Shown piece after piece: positions 11,979 through 21,667 of a stretch of DNA of 64,000 nt (positions are counted from its first letter, which is position 1; each line of letters opens with the position of its first letter). The DNA comes from Turritopsis dohrnii (Eukaryota > Cnidaria > Hydrozoa > Anthoathecata > Oceaniidae). The position numbers were made by a program, and so were the translations under genes. Location: NCBI GenBank assembly GCA_027922465.2, contig BQMF02000624.1, positions 62,001 through 126,000 on the forward strand, read 5' to 3'. The notes below the pieces were generated by a model that worked only from the letters and a program-made list of their open reading frames with translations, was not told the origin of the DNA and did no database searches.

Positions 11979-12954
11979 CCGTAAAGCGGGGTGACTTCGA
12001 TCAGCGGGGTGACTTCGATCAGTAAAAATAAACTGTTTAAACTCTGAAATTAAAGTGCGTTTTTCACATTTTTTAAGATTTTCATTTAGATTCTTATTGT
12101 AAAATATCATCAGAATCGTCTTCAAGCGAAACATTCAATTTCTTCCGAAATTAACGACGAAAAACATCAAAATTTTCACCGCTCACATTGGTCACCGCTC
12201 TACGTCGTATTCAAGAGTTAAGCCTGGACATTTTTGGTACATATGTGAAGTATAGAGGCTGAATGTAAAGAAAATCATAATATGTCTGAAAGAAATTCTG
12301 TTCTTCACCGCTATATTCTGTTTTTCTTTTCCTTATTCCTTTATCGATAATATCGTGTTTATAAAAACACGAAAAAACCGAATGTTTTATATCGCTATAA
12401 GTTACATGTTCGCAAGAACTTCGTGAAAAGTTGTCGTATCTCATGGGAGATTTAATGACTTACCGAAGAAATTTTAATAAGCGTGCTCTTTCCCATTGAT
12501 GATAGATCTCAAACATTTTGTTTGAGATGCAATGAAATTTCAATGTTAATTTCGTTTCGTAATAACGAGGGTCACACATATGTGAACGTCGTAAATATCT
12601 TTTGTTTTACTAACATTTGCTGATCTTTTGCGGTCGAACACTTACCGCGGATGACAAATGGTGGTCTGTTAATATTGTAATAATGGCGCTTTAAAAACAT
12701 TGTCAAATATAATTATAAGTAATTTGGCGCTTCTCATAAGCTGATCGAAGTCACCCCATAATCGATATTGTCGTTTTCTTGGAAAGATCAGGTTATTTCT
12801 CTGGAATTACAAGTTTAGTTAATGTAAAATTTTGCACTGAAATAGAAGAAATATGTAATGTAATGATTCCAAAGTTTCAGAAGTAATGGTTTAGTATTTC
12901 GGAAGTTACTTTTAAAATAGTGGCAAAATTGATCGAAGTCACCCCGCTTTACAG
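11979..12954. mobile_element. Tc1/mariner-type MITE, TA-flanked
   Basis: Ends begin CCGTAAAGCGGGGTGACTT (left) and CTGTAAAGCGGGGTGACTT (reverse complement of the right end). TA lies on both sides (11977-11978, 12955-12956). At the left end the GCGGGGTGACTTCGATCA block is repeated in tandem. The 976-bp interior has no ORF of transposase type. It is nested in the Harbinger-like element. Confidence 0.8.
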
Positions 12955-13146
12955 TACCAAATGTGGCAGCCATCACAGCAGACCCATTCAACATCGCCAT
13001 CGCGTGTTGTTCTTGCTCACCCAACCGTGAGTTGGGTAAATGAGAGACGGCACTCGGATCTCGAAGCTCAATTCAGCCTTGGCTTTCGAAGCGACAAGAC
13101 GAACAAGAAGGACATAATCGAGATAAGTATTTTCTTCCTATTCTTT

Positions 13147-14295
13147 ATGTTAGACGTTATGGAACAGGGAACATTAATAAGTCAGTTGTCTTCTGAGCAA
13201 ACCACAGAAGTTTTAACTCAAGTATTGCACACACTCCAACAGGTACAGCAAGACATTCAAGGAAATACAGCTGCAATAAATATCTTGCAAGCAAATTCTC
13301 AGGCACAGCCTTCTTTAATACATAACCCACAGGGTCATAATATAGACTCACAGAGTCATACCTTTCTTGCACAGCAAGCAACTCTTTCTTCATCAATGCC
13401 TTCATCATCATCATCTAAAAGGATGAGTGAGGTGAATTCTAATAAAAGTAAGAAAAGGATACGAGTGGAGGAAGAAAGTGATGAATACCCTTTGTTAAGT
13501 CTTGGGGAAGAAGACGATGATATTGAGGACCAAATAGATAATTTGTTAGGTACTTCTGCTGGTTCTGATAGGGATGCAGAAGAGGATAATTTTAACAACC
13601 TGATTGCCTCACTTCAAGATGAAGTGAATATAGATCAAGAGGCAGGGCCTGCCATTAAGGATAATTTAGCTAAGTGTGTAAACGACATTTGGAACAAGCC
13701 CTTACCTAAGGAAAAATATCTTGATAAGCTGAAAAGGCATGGCATTCCAGCTAACATTGATATGAGAGTTAAAAAATGTAATCCCGAAATTTGGAACAAT
13801 GCTACTTCTTCCAAATCAAAATCTACAGATTTAAAATTTCAAAAAGTACAAATGGCCCTTACTAAAAGCTCCTCATGTATGATTGAATCAGTCAATGATA
13901 TTATGACGTTCATGGATAATAATAACAATAAATCTTTGGATCGTAAAGAGGTTAAGTCTTTATTGGAAGGACATGTTAAAAAGTGCATGGAGGCCACTAG
14001 CATCATGGCGGGCATCAATTCGTATACTGATAGCCTCAGGAGGGAGTTCCTGTCATATACTTCTCGTGAGTTAAAACCCCTAGTTTTCGATCCAGAGAGT
14101 ACTAAAGGGGATCTTTTGTTTGGAGAAAATATTTCCAAACGTATTTCTGAAGTAAAATCTTCTATGAGAACTTTTAATAATTCAAAAAACTGCCAACGTC
14201 CTTCAAAATTCCCGAGGGGACGCAGATCGGGGTACTACACAACAGCTGCAAGAGGCAAACAATCAAGTCACATGAAATCAAGGAAAAGCCAATAG
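13147..14295 (+). CDS. DIRS ORF1, gag-like
   Basis: 383-residue frame started at the ATG at 13147 (MLDVMEQGTLISQL). The frame is open further upstream, but that part includes the terminal repeat and non-element DNA. The protein has a Gln-rich helical N-terminus (VLTQVLHTLQQVQQDIQ) and a long acidic/Ser-rich middle. It ends in a very basic Lys/Arg/Ser tail (RGRRSGYYTTAARGKQSS) suited to nucleic-acid binding. No zinc knuckle is present, as is common for DIRS ORF1. It is intact and followed after about 50 bases by the RT frame. Confidence 0.75.
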   Translation: MLDVMEQGTLISQLSSEQTTEVLTQVLHTLQQVQQDIQGNTAAINILQANSQAQPSLIHNPQGHNIDSQSHTFLAQQATLSSSMPSSSSSKRMSEVNSNKSKKRIRVEEESDEYPLLSLGEEDDDIEDQIDNLLGTSAGSDRDAEEDNFNNLIASLQDEVNIDQEAGPAIKDNLAKCVNDIWNKPLPKEKYLDKLKRHGIPANIDMRVKKCNPEIWNNATSSKSKSTDLKFQKVQMALTKSSSCMIESVNDIMTFMDNNNNKSLDRKEVKSLLEGHVKKCMEATSIMAGINSYTDSLRREFLSYTSRELKPLVFDPESTKGDLLFGENISKRISEVKSSMRTFNNSKNCQRPSKFPRGRRSGYYTTAARGKQSSHMKSRKSQ

Positions 14296-14342
14296 AGGTA
14301 CAAAATTTTGATTCCTTTTACTTAGATATCCTAGCAGCTGAT

Positions 14343-16211
14343 ATGAAAGCTTACAAAGCTGGTAATATCAAATATTTCTATGATGTTTGGAAAACTTACA
14401 CAACTGATTCATATATTCTAAATATAGTTAGGGAAGGGTTAAGACTAGATTTTATTAACCCTCCACAACAACATAAAGTACATATGTGTTCCATGTCTGA
14501 GGATGAACTTACATGTTTAGATATGGAAATTGATAAACTATTAGAAAAAGAAGTTGTTCAATGTACTCAAAATGAATCTGTTCAATTTGTATCAAATCTT
14601 TTCACTAGACCTAAAAAAGATGGTTCTAAACGTATGATTCTCAATTTAAAGCAATTGAATACTAATATTGTTTACAAACATTTTAAAATGGAGTCTATAC
14701 AAAATGTTTTAGATGCTATTGAACCAAACTGTTATATGACTTCAGTAGATCTTAAAGATGCTTTTTTCTCTATACCTATTGCTCCAGACCATATCAAATA
14801 CTTGAAGTTTATCCACAGGAAATTGTTTTATCAATTCGTTTGTATGCCGAATGGATATGGCCCAGCTATGAGGATATTCACAAAAGTGAATAAGGTTCCT
14901 TTTTCTCGGCTAAGACAGAAGGGTCACATTTCTGTTGTTTATGTTGACGATTCTTACCTACAGGGGAAAACTTTTCAGAGTTGCCATGAGAATGTTGTTG
15001 ACACAGTCAATACACTTCATTCTCTGGGATTTACCATACATGCTGAGAAATCTGATTTTATACCTAAGACTTGTATTACCTTTTTGGGGTTTGAGTTTAA
15101 TTCAGTCTCTATGACTATCACTCTCACCTTGCAGAAAAAGGAAAAGATATCCAATTTATGTAGGAAACTTATTTCTAAATCTGAAAAACATAGTATTAGA
15201 TCTGTAGCTAGTGTTATTGGTAATATTGTCTCTAGTTTGCCAGCAGTTCCCTTTGGCAAATTATTCTATAGACATTTAGAGAGAGACAAAATTAAGGCTT
15301 TAAAATTTAATAAGGGTAATTTTGACAGTCATATGACGCTTTCAGATAATGCTATCAATGAGCTCATCTGGTGGAAGGACAACATTCATTCTTCTTTTCA
15401 TTATATTAGATCTCTTCCAATTGACTTGGTCATTTTTACAGATGCTAGCAAACTTGGTTGGGGCATCACTGATGGGCACAAGTCTTCAGGGGGTCAGTGG
15501 TCAGAATTAGAAAAGGAAAAACATATCAATTGGCTTGAACTGAAAGCTATATTTATTGGGATCATGACTTTTTCTAAAAATGCACAATTTAAACATATTC
15601 AAGTTAGGTGTGATAACACTACTGCCGTAGCTTATATTAATAATATGGGTGGTATGCAGTCTTTGGAATGTAATATACTTTCTAAAGATATATGGTTATG
15701 GTGTAAAGTTCAGAATCTTTGGATTTCTGCAGCTTTCATTCCTGGAAAGCAAAATAATATTGCTGATAAATACTCTAGGAAATTTAATGAAGGAACTGAA
15801 TGGCAACTACATCCTAAGCTTTTTCAGGTGATTGTGAACCAATAGTATAAACCTGATGTCGATCTTTTTGCTAGTCGTATCAATAAGCACATTGACAGAT
15901 ATGTGAGCTGGCATCCAGACCCCTTGGCAGAAAATGTTGATGCCTTTTCTTTTAAATGGGAAGTTGATTCATTTTATATCTTTCCTCCTTTTAGCGTTAT
16001 CAGCAAAGTGATCACAAAGATCAAACAAGACCAATGCCGTGGCATATTGATAATACCAAATTGGCCCAGTCAGCATTGGTATCCACGGGCGTTAGAGCTA
16101 GCCAAGGATCAGATCAAATTTGCCCCAGGCAACAATTTAATCCTGCCACAGGAAAGTTGCAAGCAACATCCTTTGCACTCTCAACTCCATTTATTGGCAC
16201 TGCTGATATGA
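14343..16211 (+). pseudogene. DIRS ORF2, reverse transcriptase / RNase H, one in-frame stop
   Basis: Residues about 95-300 are the RT domain: FTRPKKDGSKRMILNLKQLN, SVDLKDAFFSIPI, and the catalytic VVYVDDSYLQG (YVDD). RNase H follows, with LVIFTDASKLGWG, NWLELKAI, VRCDNTTAVAYIN and ADKYSR giving the Asp/Glu/Asp/Asp set. A TAG at 15843-15845 interrupts the frame. The same frame continues with VDLFASRIN and YVSWHPDPLAENVDAF, the conserved DIRS region beyond RNase H, to a stop at 16211. The RT and RNase H core is unbroken. Confidence 0.85.
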
Positions 16212-17173
16212 GGTGTGACAGCTTTAGTAACTCCACTGTGCACATCCTTGGTTCATGTCTACGAGACTCAACCAAGAAGAAATACTCATCCCACTGGGAA
16301 AATTTCTGCAATTACTGTGCATCAGTTTTAAAGAAGGAGCCTATAGATGCTTCCCTTCAAAACATTCTTAATTATTTTTCATTCCTTTTTGAGCAAGGAA
16401 TATCGTTTTCAGTCATAAATGCAGCTAAAGTGGCTATTTCTAATTACATTCATTTTCCTCCATATAAATTTTTATCGGAACATCCTATTGTAAACAAATA
16501 TTTTGATGGATTGTTTAATCTGAAACCTCCCATCCCTAAACACAATTTAGTATGGGATGTTAACATTATTTTTGAATACTTCCAAAGTATTGGTGATAAC
16601 TCATCTTTACCAGATAAAGTTTTGTCACAAAAACTATGTTAACTTTTGTTAATTCTTGGAGGTCAAAGGGTTAACACCATACATTCATATTCTATTGAAT
16701 ATATGCGTATGACTGAGAACGATGTTACTTTTACTCCAAATACTGTTTTAAAACACTCTAGAAAAGGTAGTAAGCTAGATTCGTTTACCTACAAGGCATA
16801 CAACGTTGATAGCAATTTATGTATTATTGAATGCTTGAAAGAATATCTTCACAGAAGAAATTCACATGTAACATCTGATGTCCACAAATTAATTGTTACT
16901 CATGGAAAGCCTTACAAAGCAGCTTCCATTGATATGATTAGAAGGTGGATAAAAGATTTATTTATTTCATGTGGCCTTAATAAATTTTCTCCTCATAGTT
17001 GTAGGTCAGCAAGTACCAGCAAAGCTCTGGAGGTTGGAATTGATTTAGAAGGGATAATGAAGAAAGCGTGTTGGAAAAATTGCAACACCTTCTATCAATA
17101 TTACAAGAAAAATATCATTACAACTGCTTCTGATGTGGACTTTAACCTTTTATTTTCAAGTGTTGTGAAATAA
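16034..17173 (+). pseudogene. DIRS tyrosine recombinase, one in-frame stop
   Basis: Overlaps the end of ORF2 in another frame. The SAM-like N-terminal half reads SCLRDSTKKKYSSHWENFC. A TAA at 16640-16642 breaks the frame. The catalytic half continues in the same frame: first Arg in LGGQRVNT, then SPHSCRSAST (His-x2-Arg), then the nucleophile region FYQYYKKN near the C-terminus. All catalytic residues are present, so the only obvious lesion is the single stop. Confidence 0.85.
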
Positions 17174-17401
17174 CTTATATGTTAGGTTTTCTTGTAAACA
17201 TGTTGCTTGATTACATATATATATGAAGTGTTTATATTTACTACTTATGTTTTCCCATGCAGGCTTCTATTTATCGCATTACAATTAATTGCACTATAGT
17301 CCGATACCTGGAATATTTGGTAGTTCTTGGTACTCAAATATTGTTATCCTGGACGGGCTTTAAAATCTCATTTACCCAACTCACGGTTGGGTGAGCAAGA
17401 A

Positions 17402-17700
17402 TAAGAAAGTAACCGATTACTTACGTATGAAGGTTGCTTGATGTTCTTGCGATCCCAAACCGTGAGTTGTTGGTAAGTGCCCACCCTTACAACTCATTCC
17501 CTCACACCTTTCACTTACCAACTTTAGATATGCGTTACATTTACAATAACATACGCAAAAAATAATCCTCCAGGATAACTCTTCCTTCAAAGTTTGAGCT
17601 TCGAGATCCGAGTGCCGTCTCTCACTTACCAACAACTCACGGTTTGGGATCGCAAGAACATCAAGCAACCTTCATACGTAAGTAATCGGTTACTTTCTTA
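17402..17700. repeat. DIRS internal complementary region / right terminal repeat palindrome
   Basis: Perfect 78-base inverted arms, 17402-17479 and 17623-17700, separated by about 143 bases. Confidence 0.9.
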
Positions 17701-17810
17701 GGATGGGTGCTGTCAACACAAAAAAATCCACTAAGAAGGGGGAGGGGGAGGGTAAGACCTTGACGGATTTTTTCCGCTAAGCGTGACAAAAGTTATTTGT
17801 CGCCGGCCCC

Positions 17811-18590
17811 TTAACTTTCTTAGCTTTTTATACTAATGACGCAATGTTTTTAAAACGCTATAAAACATCTTCAAAGATAAAACATTTTCAATGATAAAAC
17901 GTTTAAACGTTTTTGAAAAACGTTTAATCATTTGTTATCAAAATCCCCTGGACCTGGACAGTCACATTCTGCATCACATCAACAAGGATCAGATCAGAAT
18001 CATCGCATCATCATCGTCGGAGGCAAGATACGATGAAGTGCAGCGCCCACAAGATTAGAGGTAAATATGTAATAAGGTAATGATACGAAAATTTCAAAAG
18101 TAATGTTTAAGTATGTCTACCTGTGTTACAGTAGTGACCAAGGTGGGAGTTTTAAAGTTTCAAATGCTGAGAATGAGATGAGAAGTTTCGTTGCAGGAAT
18201 TTGGAATTTAGGTACAGAACAAAACAACTTCACGTAAAATGGCACGAACGTATTCGGAATAGCTTATACTTTGAAAAATTTGATTTAAAAGTAATATTGT
18301 GTAACCACAAAACACTATCGAGCACGTGTGTTAGCTTGTTGTCTACATGCGCGAACGAAACGATGACCCTCTTTTATGGTGTTCGTTCTCAGCAGGCGGC
18401 CCTTTTAATAGAGAGGCAGATTTTCAACAATGATGAGTAATCAGTGTTTTATTCAAGATAAGACCAATTTTACAGAAGGAGAATATTAATACATAGTACA
18501 ATATAAATAACATAAAATTGAGAGGGAAATATCTGTCTCAAAATTAAACTTTCATCATGTAAACATATTTGAAAGTCACATAAGGGAACC
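17811..18590. other. Spacer, no gene seen
   Basis: The sequence near 17850-17940 repeats AAAACGTTT-like short palindromes. The 79-codon ORF at 18201-18440 has no recognisable feature and no splice context. Confidence 0.4.
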
Positions 18591-20309
18591 TGTAATACAC
18601 TATCATTTTCCAATAATAATTTTCCAATTGAAAAGTGACAATGTTTCAGAAAAAAGAGTGTATACTCTCATTTCCAATGTCATATTGAAAAGTTAAAAGT
18701 GGAATGGTCAAAACTTGATATACGTGGTGGCAATGTGACATCACAATGTTCAAAAAGAAATTGCTGACATACAAGTATGTAGATAACTCAAGAAACATTA
18801 GTGATACACTGCTAGAATTGTGTATGTGTATTTGTATTGTAGCCATGGTTACCCTAGCTTGTTTCCAGTTCTTTTCTGTTTTTAACTGACAAGCTATAAA
18901 TGGAGATCTACACAGGTAAGGGAATGAAATTTTAGAAAATGGAACAGTTTTCACTGGATGTTAGTTAAAGTCAAATTTGCCGTAGTAACAGTGTTGGATG
19001 CTGTTGGATATATATATATATTATATAGATTTGTCAGCAAAAAATAATAGAGACCTGGAACCAAGCAGGATAGCAATGGCAATAAATTTCTTTGCTATTT
19101 TCACAACTACAGTTATTTACCACTCAACATAGAAGATGCTAGCAATAAATCACTAAAACATTTCGAATTATCAGGGTCTAATCTAGAATGGCAGGGCGGC
19201 GTCTGGCTGAAGGGAAAAGGGCACATTATGAACATCCAAAGGGAACTTTCTGTAGGAAAAGGGAAACCTGACTATTATTACATGGGTTAAACCTGTGACC
19301 CTCCCCCTATGCAAGAGTAATTTTTGAAGTTTTTAAAAAAACTAAAAACGTAGAGGGCAGCGTCCGATCAACAGATGCTCTTTTGGCCTAGATTAGACTC
19401 TGATTATTCACATATATGTTTGCATGTCAGCAACATCTTGAACATTGTGATGTCATGTTGCCATGGAGATCATGTTTTGGAAAAACCTTTAAACGGTAAT
19501 ATCTCAAGAATGAAAAATGATGTTTTGAAAGTTTGAAAACTGACTTTCGCCATTACTAAAGCTGTTTCAAATAGTGCAAAAAAATGAACCTGTGATTTTT
19601 AAGTTTAGTTCCCCTTTAATTTGAACATGTTCAACTTTTAATTTTTCAATGTCATTTTTTTTCTATTGTGTTGAATTGAATCTATTGTTTCCACACACAC
19701 ATTTTGGTTGCACACGATGTGATTAAGATGTAAACATAAACGAAAACAACATTTTGAACAAAACTATATACATATTTTTTTATAAGAATATGCTTTATAA
19801 GAAAGCTCAAGATGAAATTAGCCAAAAAATTAAGAAAGGTCGTTGATATTATATTTAGATGATAAACAATAGAATTTAATAAACTGTTACAATCATATTG
19901 AACTGGTTAATGCTCACACACTTCTTGTTGTAAGGACGATTCTATATATTTGTGAACTTCTGTCTTATGATACGTTGAAGAAATATATTGTTATGATAAG
20001 TAGAATATATCTTGTATTTCCTTGTAGATTCGAAACATAAAGTTTATAGTTTGTGAAGCTACATTGAGCAAAACAATAGGAATGAGAAAGTGAAATGAAT
20101 GAGATGTCAAGTTCATTTCATCAATTTGGCCATGGCTTCACCCATGCACTTCTTTTTTTTTCATTTCCTAAGTTCAACTCTCTTTTTTGACACAATATGA
20201 ACAACGTTTCTTCCTACTGTTTGTAATTTTTAATGATAGTGTATTCGCGCCAAATTTTTTAATTTCAATGTCATTGGAATGTATCATTGGAAAATGATAG
20301 TGTATTTCA
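18591..20309. repeat. Large imperfect fold-back element
   Basis: The left end TGTAATACACTATCATTTTC matches the reverse complement of the right end, TGAAATACACTATCATTTTC, about 1.7 kb apart. Inner segments also mirror each other: 18725-18790 against 19403-19466 share ATGTGACATCACAATGTTCA-like sequence, and 18670-18704 against 19626-19655. A small TIR element (19171-19403) sits near the centre. No coding potential. It is most likely a fold-back or MITE family member. Confidence 0.6.
19171..19403. mobile_element. Small TIR element (MITE)
   Basis: Ends TCAGGGTCTAATCTAG and, reversed, TCAGAGTCTAATCTAG, with TTA on both sides. It is 233 bp, non-coding and more GC-rich than its surroundings. The superfamily is not certain. 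Confidence 0.6.
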
Positions 20310-21667
20310 GCCTTAATAATACATAATGTATTTTCGTTTCATTTTCTAATTTAGCGTATTTGTGCTATTAGTTTGATTTTTTAGGCGGTGAGCTGTATTT
20401 CTTTAAATTTTCATTTTCATTTCATGTTCAAGATTTTTGGTGGATTTTACAAAATTTGAAGAATTTATTGTGGCAGAATTCATTATTGCAATTTTGGCCT
20501 AAAATTGGTAAAATAATTTCCACAAATTTATCCTTCATTATCCTTCTTGTGAATCCTATGTAAACTGTTGTACCCATAGTATCAGTTTTCAGGAGAGAGA
20601 AATATATAATATTTTGTTTATATTTCAGCAAAGGGTGCTATCAATTTCAAAATATACATGTATGCTATATTCAAATCATACATATACACATGTATTCTGC
20701 TGGTTTTCGAGTCTTCAATTGCAAGAAATATCTTTCTGCAAGAATACTAAAATACTAAAAATAAAATGGTTAAATGAAATGAAATTTGTTACTTTATAGC
20801 CATTTTTAAAACTTTCTCATACATGAAAGTAAGTACTTATGAAATATGTCCTTAGCTTACTAAAGTAAGTACACATGAAAATAATTACCCTTAAATTGGA
20901 TGTAAATAGGGTAACAAAAGCATAAACATTGATTAACTTTCTTCTTTGTTTGTCCTTATGGTGTTTCGTGACAGAGTACATTATTGGTTGTGCTCTTTCT
21001 GAAAACTTCTGTTATATTCATTCTTTGTGTTATCTTTAATGATATTGTATTTATCACACATGAATATAATGTTAGAGTTCTAGGATGGTTTTCAGATTAT
21101 AGGAGTTTCGAGACAAAATATTTTGCATTGAAATGCAAAATTATTAGAAACCCTCTTGATAAGCGTGTTAACAAATTTTTGATACATAGATTCTAGATAT
21201 TCAAGGACATTAGGATCTTCTAGGATTGGTTTTGTGGCTTCTGATGCCGTTATATTATATTTTCTGAATCTTGTTTTCGACTTATATTTTCTTTCCAAAT
21301 CACAACGATATTGGATGTATGTTAAGTTTTAAAAAATTAAGCCAGGTTTTCATTTCTTTTTAATTTTTATATTTCAATTTCTTGATTATGTGTGTTATTT
21401 AGGCATTTCATATAAATCTGAGCATAAATTTAGTGAACTTTTTAAGTATTGTAAGTGTGAGCATCTTGATTTGTATCCATATAGAATGACAAAATATGCC
21501 ATAAAGCATATGGCTTCTGATTTCCTCTTTTGAGTTAAAAGATAGCAATAGATAAATAGATATCAGCTGTTTTCTTAGTTTTTCTTTGAAAATTATTTCC
21601 AATTTTTTTGGAATTAATTGAGCTCTAGAAGAAAGTAAATGTTTTTTTTATTTAACATATTTAGATT
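20310..21667. other. Upstream region of the KAR5/GEX1-like gene
   Basis: AT-rich, with no supported ORF. It should contain the promoter of the gene starting at 21668; no clear TATA box or conserved block could be singled out. Confidence 0.4.

Larger units (their letters stand above)
13010..17700 (+). mobile_element. DIRS-type tyrosine-recombinase retrotransposon
   Basis: Gene order gag, RT/RNase H, tyrosine recombinase, with DIRS-type ends. The left terminus (13010-13044) is repeated as a perfect reverse complement at 17367-17401. Directly abutting it, 17402-17479 is a perfect 78-base reverse complement of the right terminus (17623-17700). That juxtaposition is the internal complementary region used to circularise DIRS elements. 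The inverted terminal repeats share a block near 13040-13070 and 17597-17627. No target duplication is seen, as expected. Two in-frame stops interrupt the polyprotein genes. Confidence 0.92.
9603..17810. mobile_element. Outer Harbinger-like DNA transposon (MITE-sized) interrupted by three insertions
   Basis: Terminal inverted repeats: the left end at 9603 begins GGGGCCGGCGACAAATAACT and the right end at 17810 is its reverse complement. The first 34 bases match with two differences. Each end is flanked by TTA (9600-9602 and 17811-17813), the 3-bp duplication typical of PIF/Harbinger. Inside the repeat, a segment CACGGATTTTTCCGC on the left appears in opposite orientation on the right, so each end can also fold on itself. 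Removing the nested elements (9765-11742, 11979-12954, 13010-17700) leaves only about 560 bp. The host element is therefore a small non-autonomous one with no transposase. Confidence 0.8.

Noticed and set aside
12961..13146. N-terminal extension of DIRS ORF1
   Set aside because: It lies partly outside the element and across its terminal repeat; the ATG at 13147 is the better start.
13157..15259. Minus-strand ORFs overlapping the DIRS genes (13157-13414, 13839-14138, 15017-15259)
   Set aside because: They are shadows of the well-supported plus-strand gag and RT frames.
18201..18440. 79-codon ORF next to the composite transposon
   Set aside because: No recognisable domain, poor context, and not continued by splicing.
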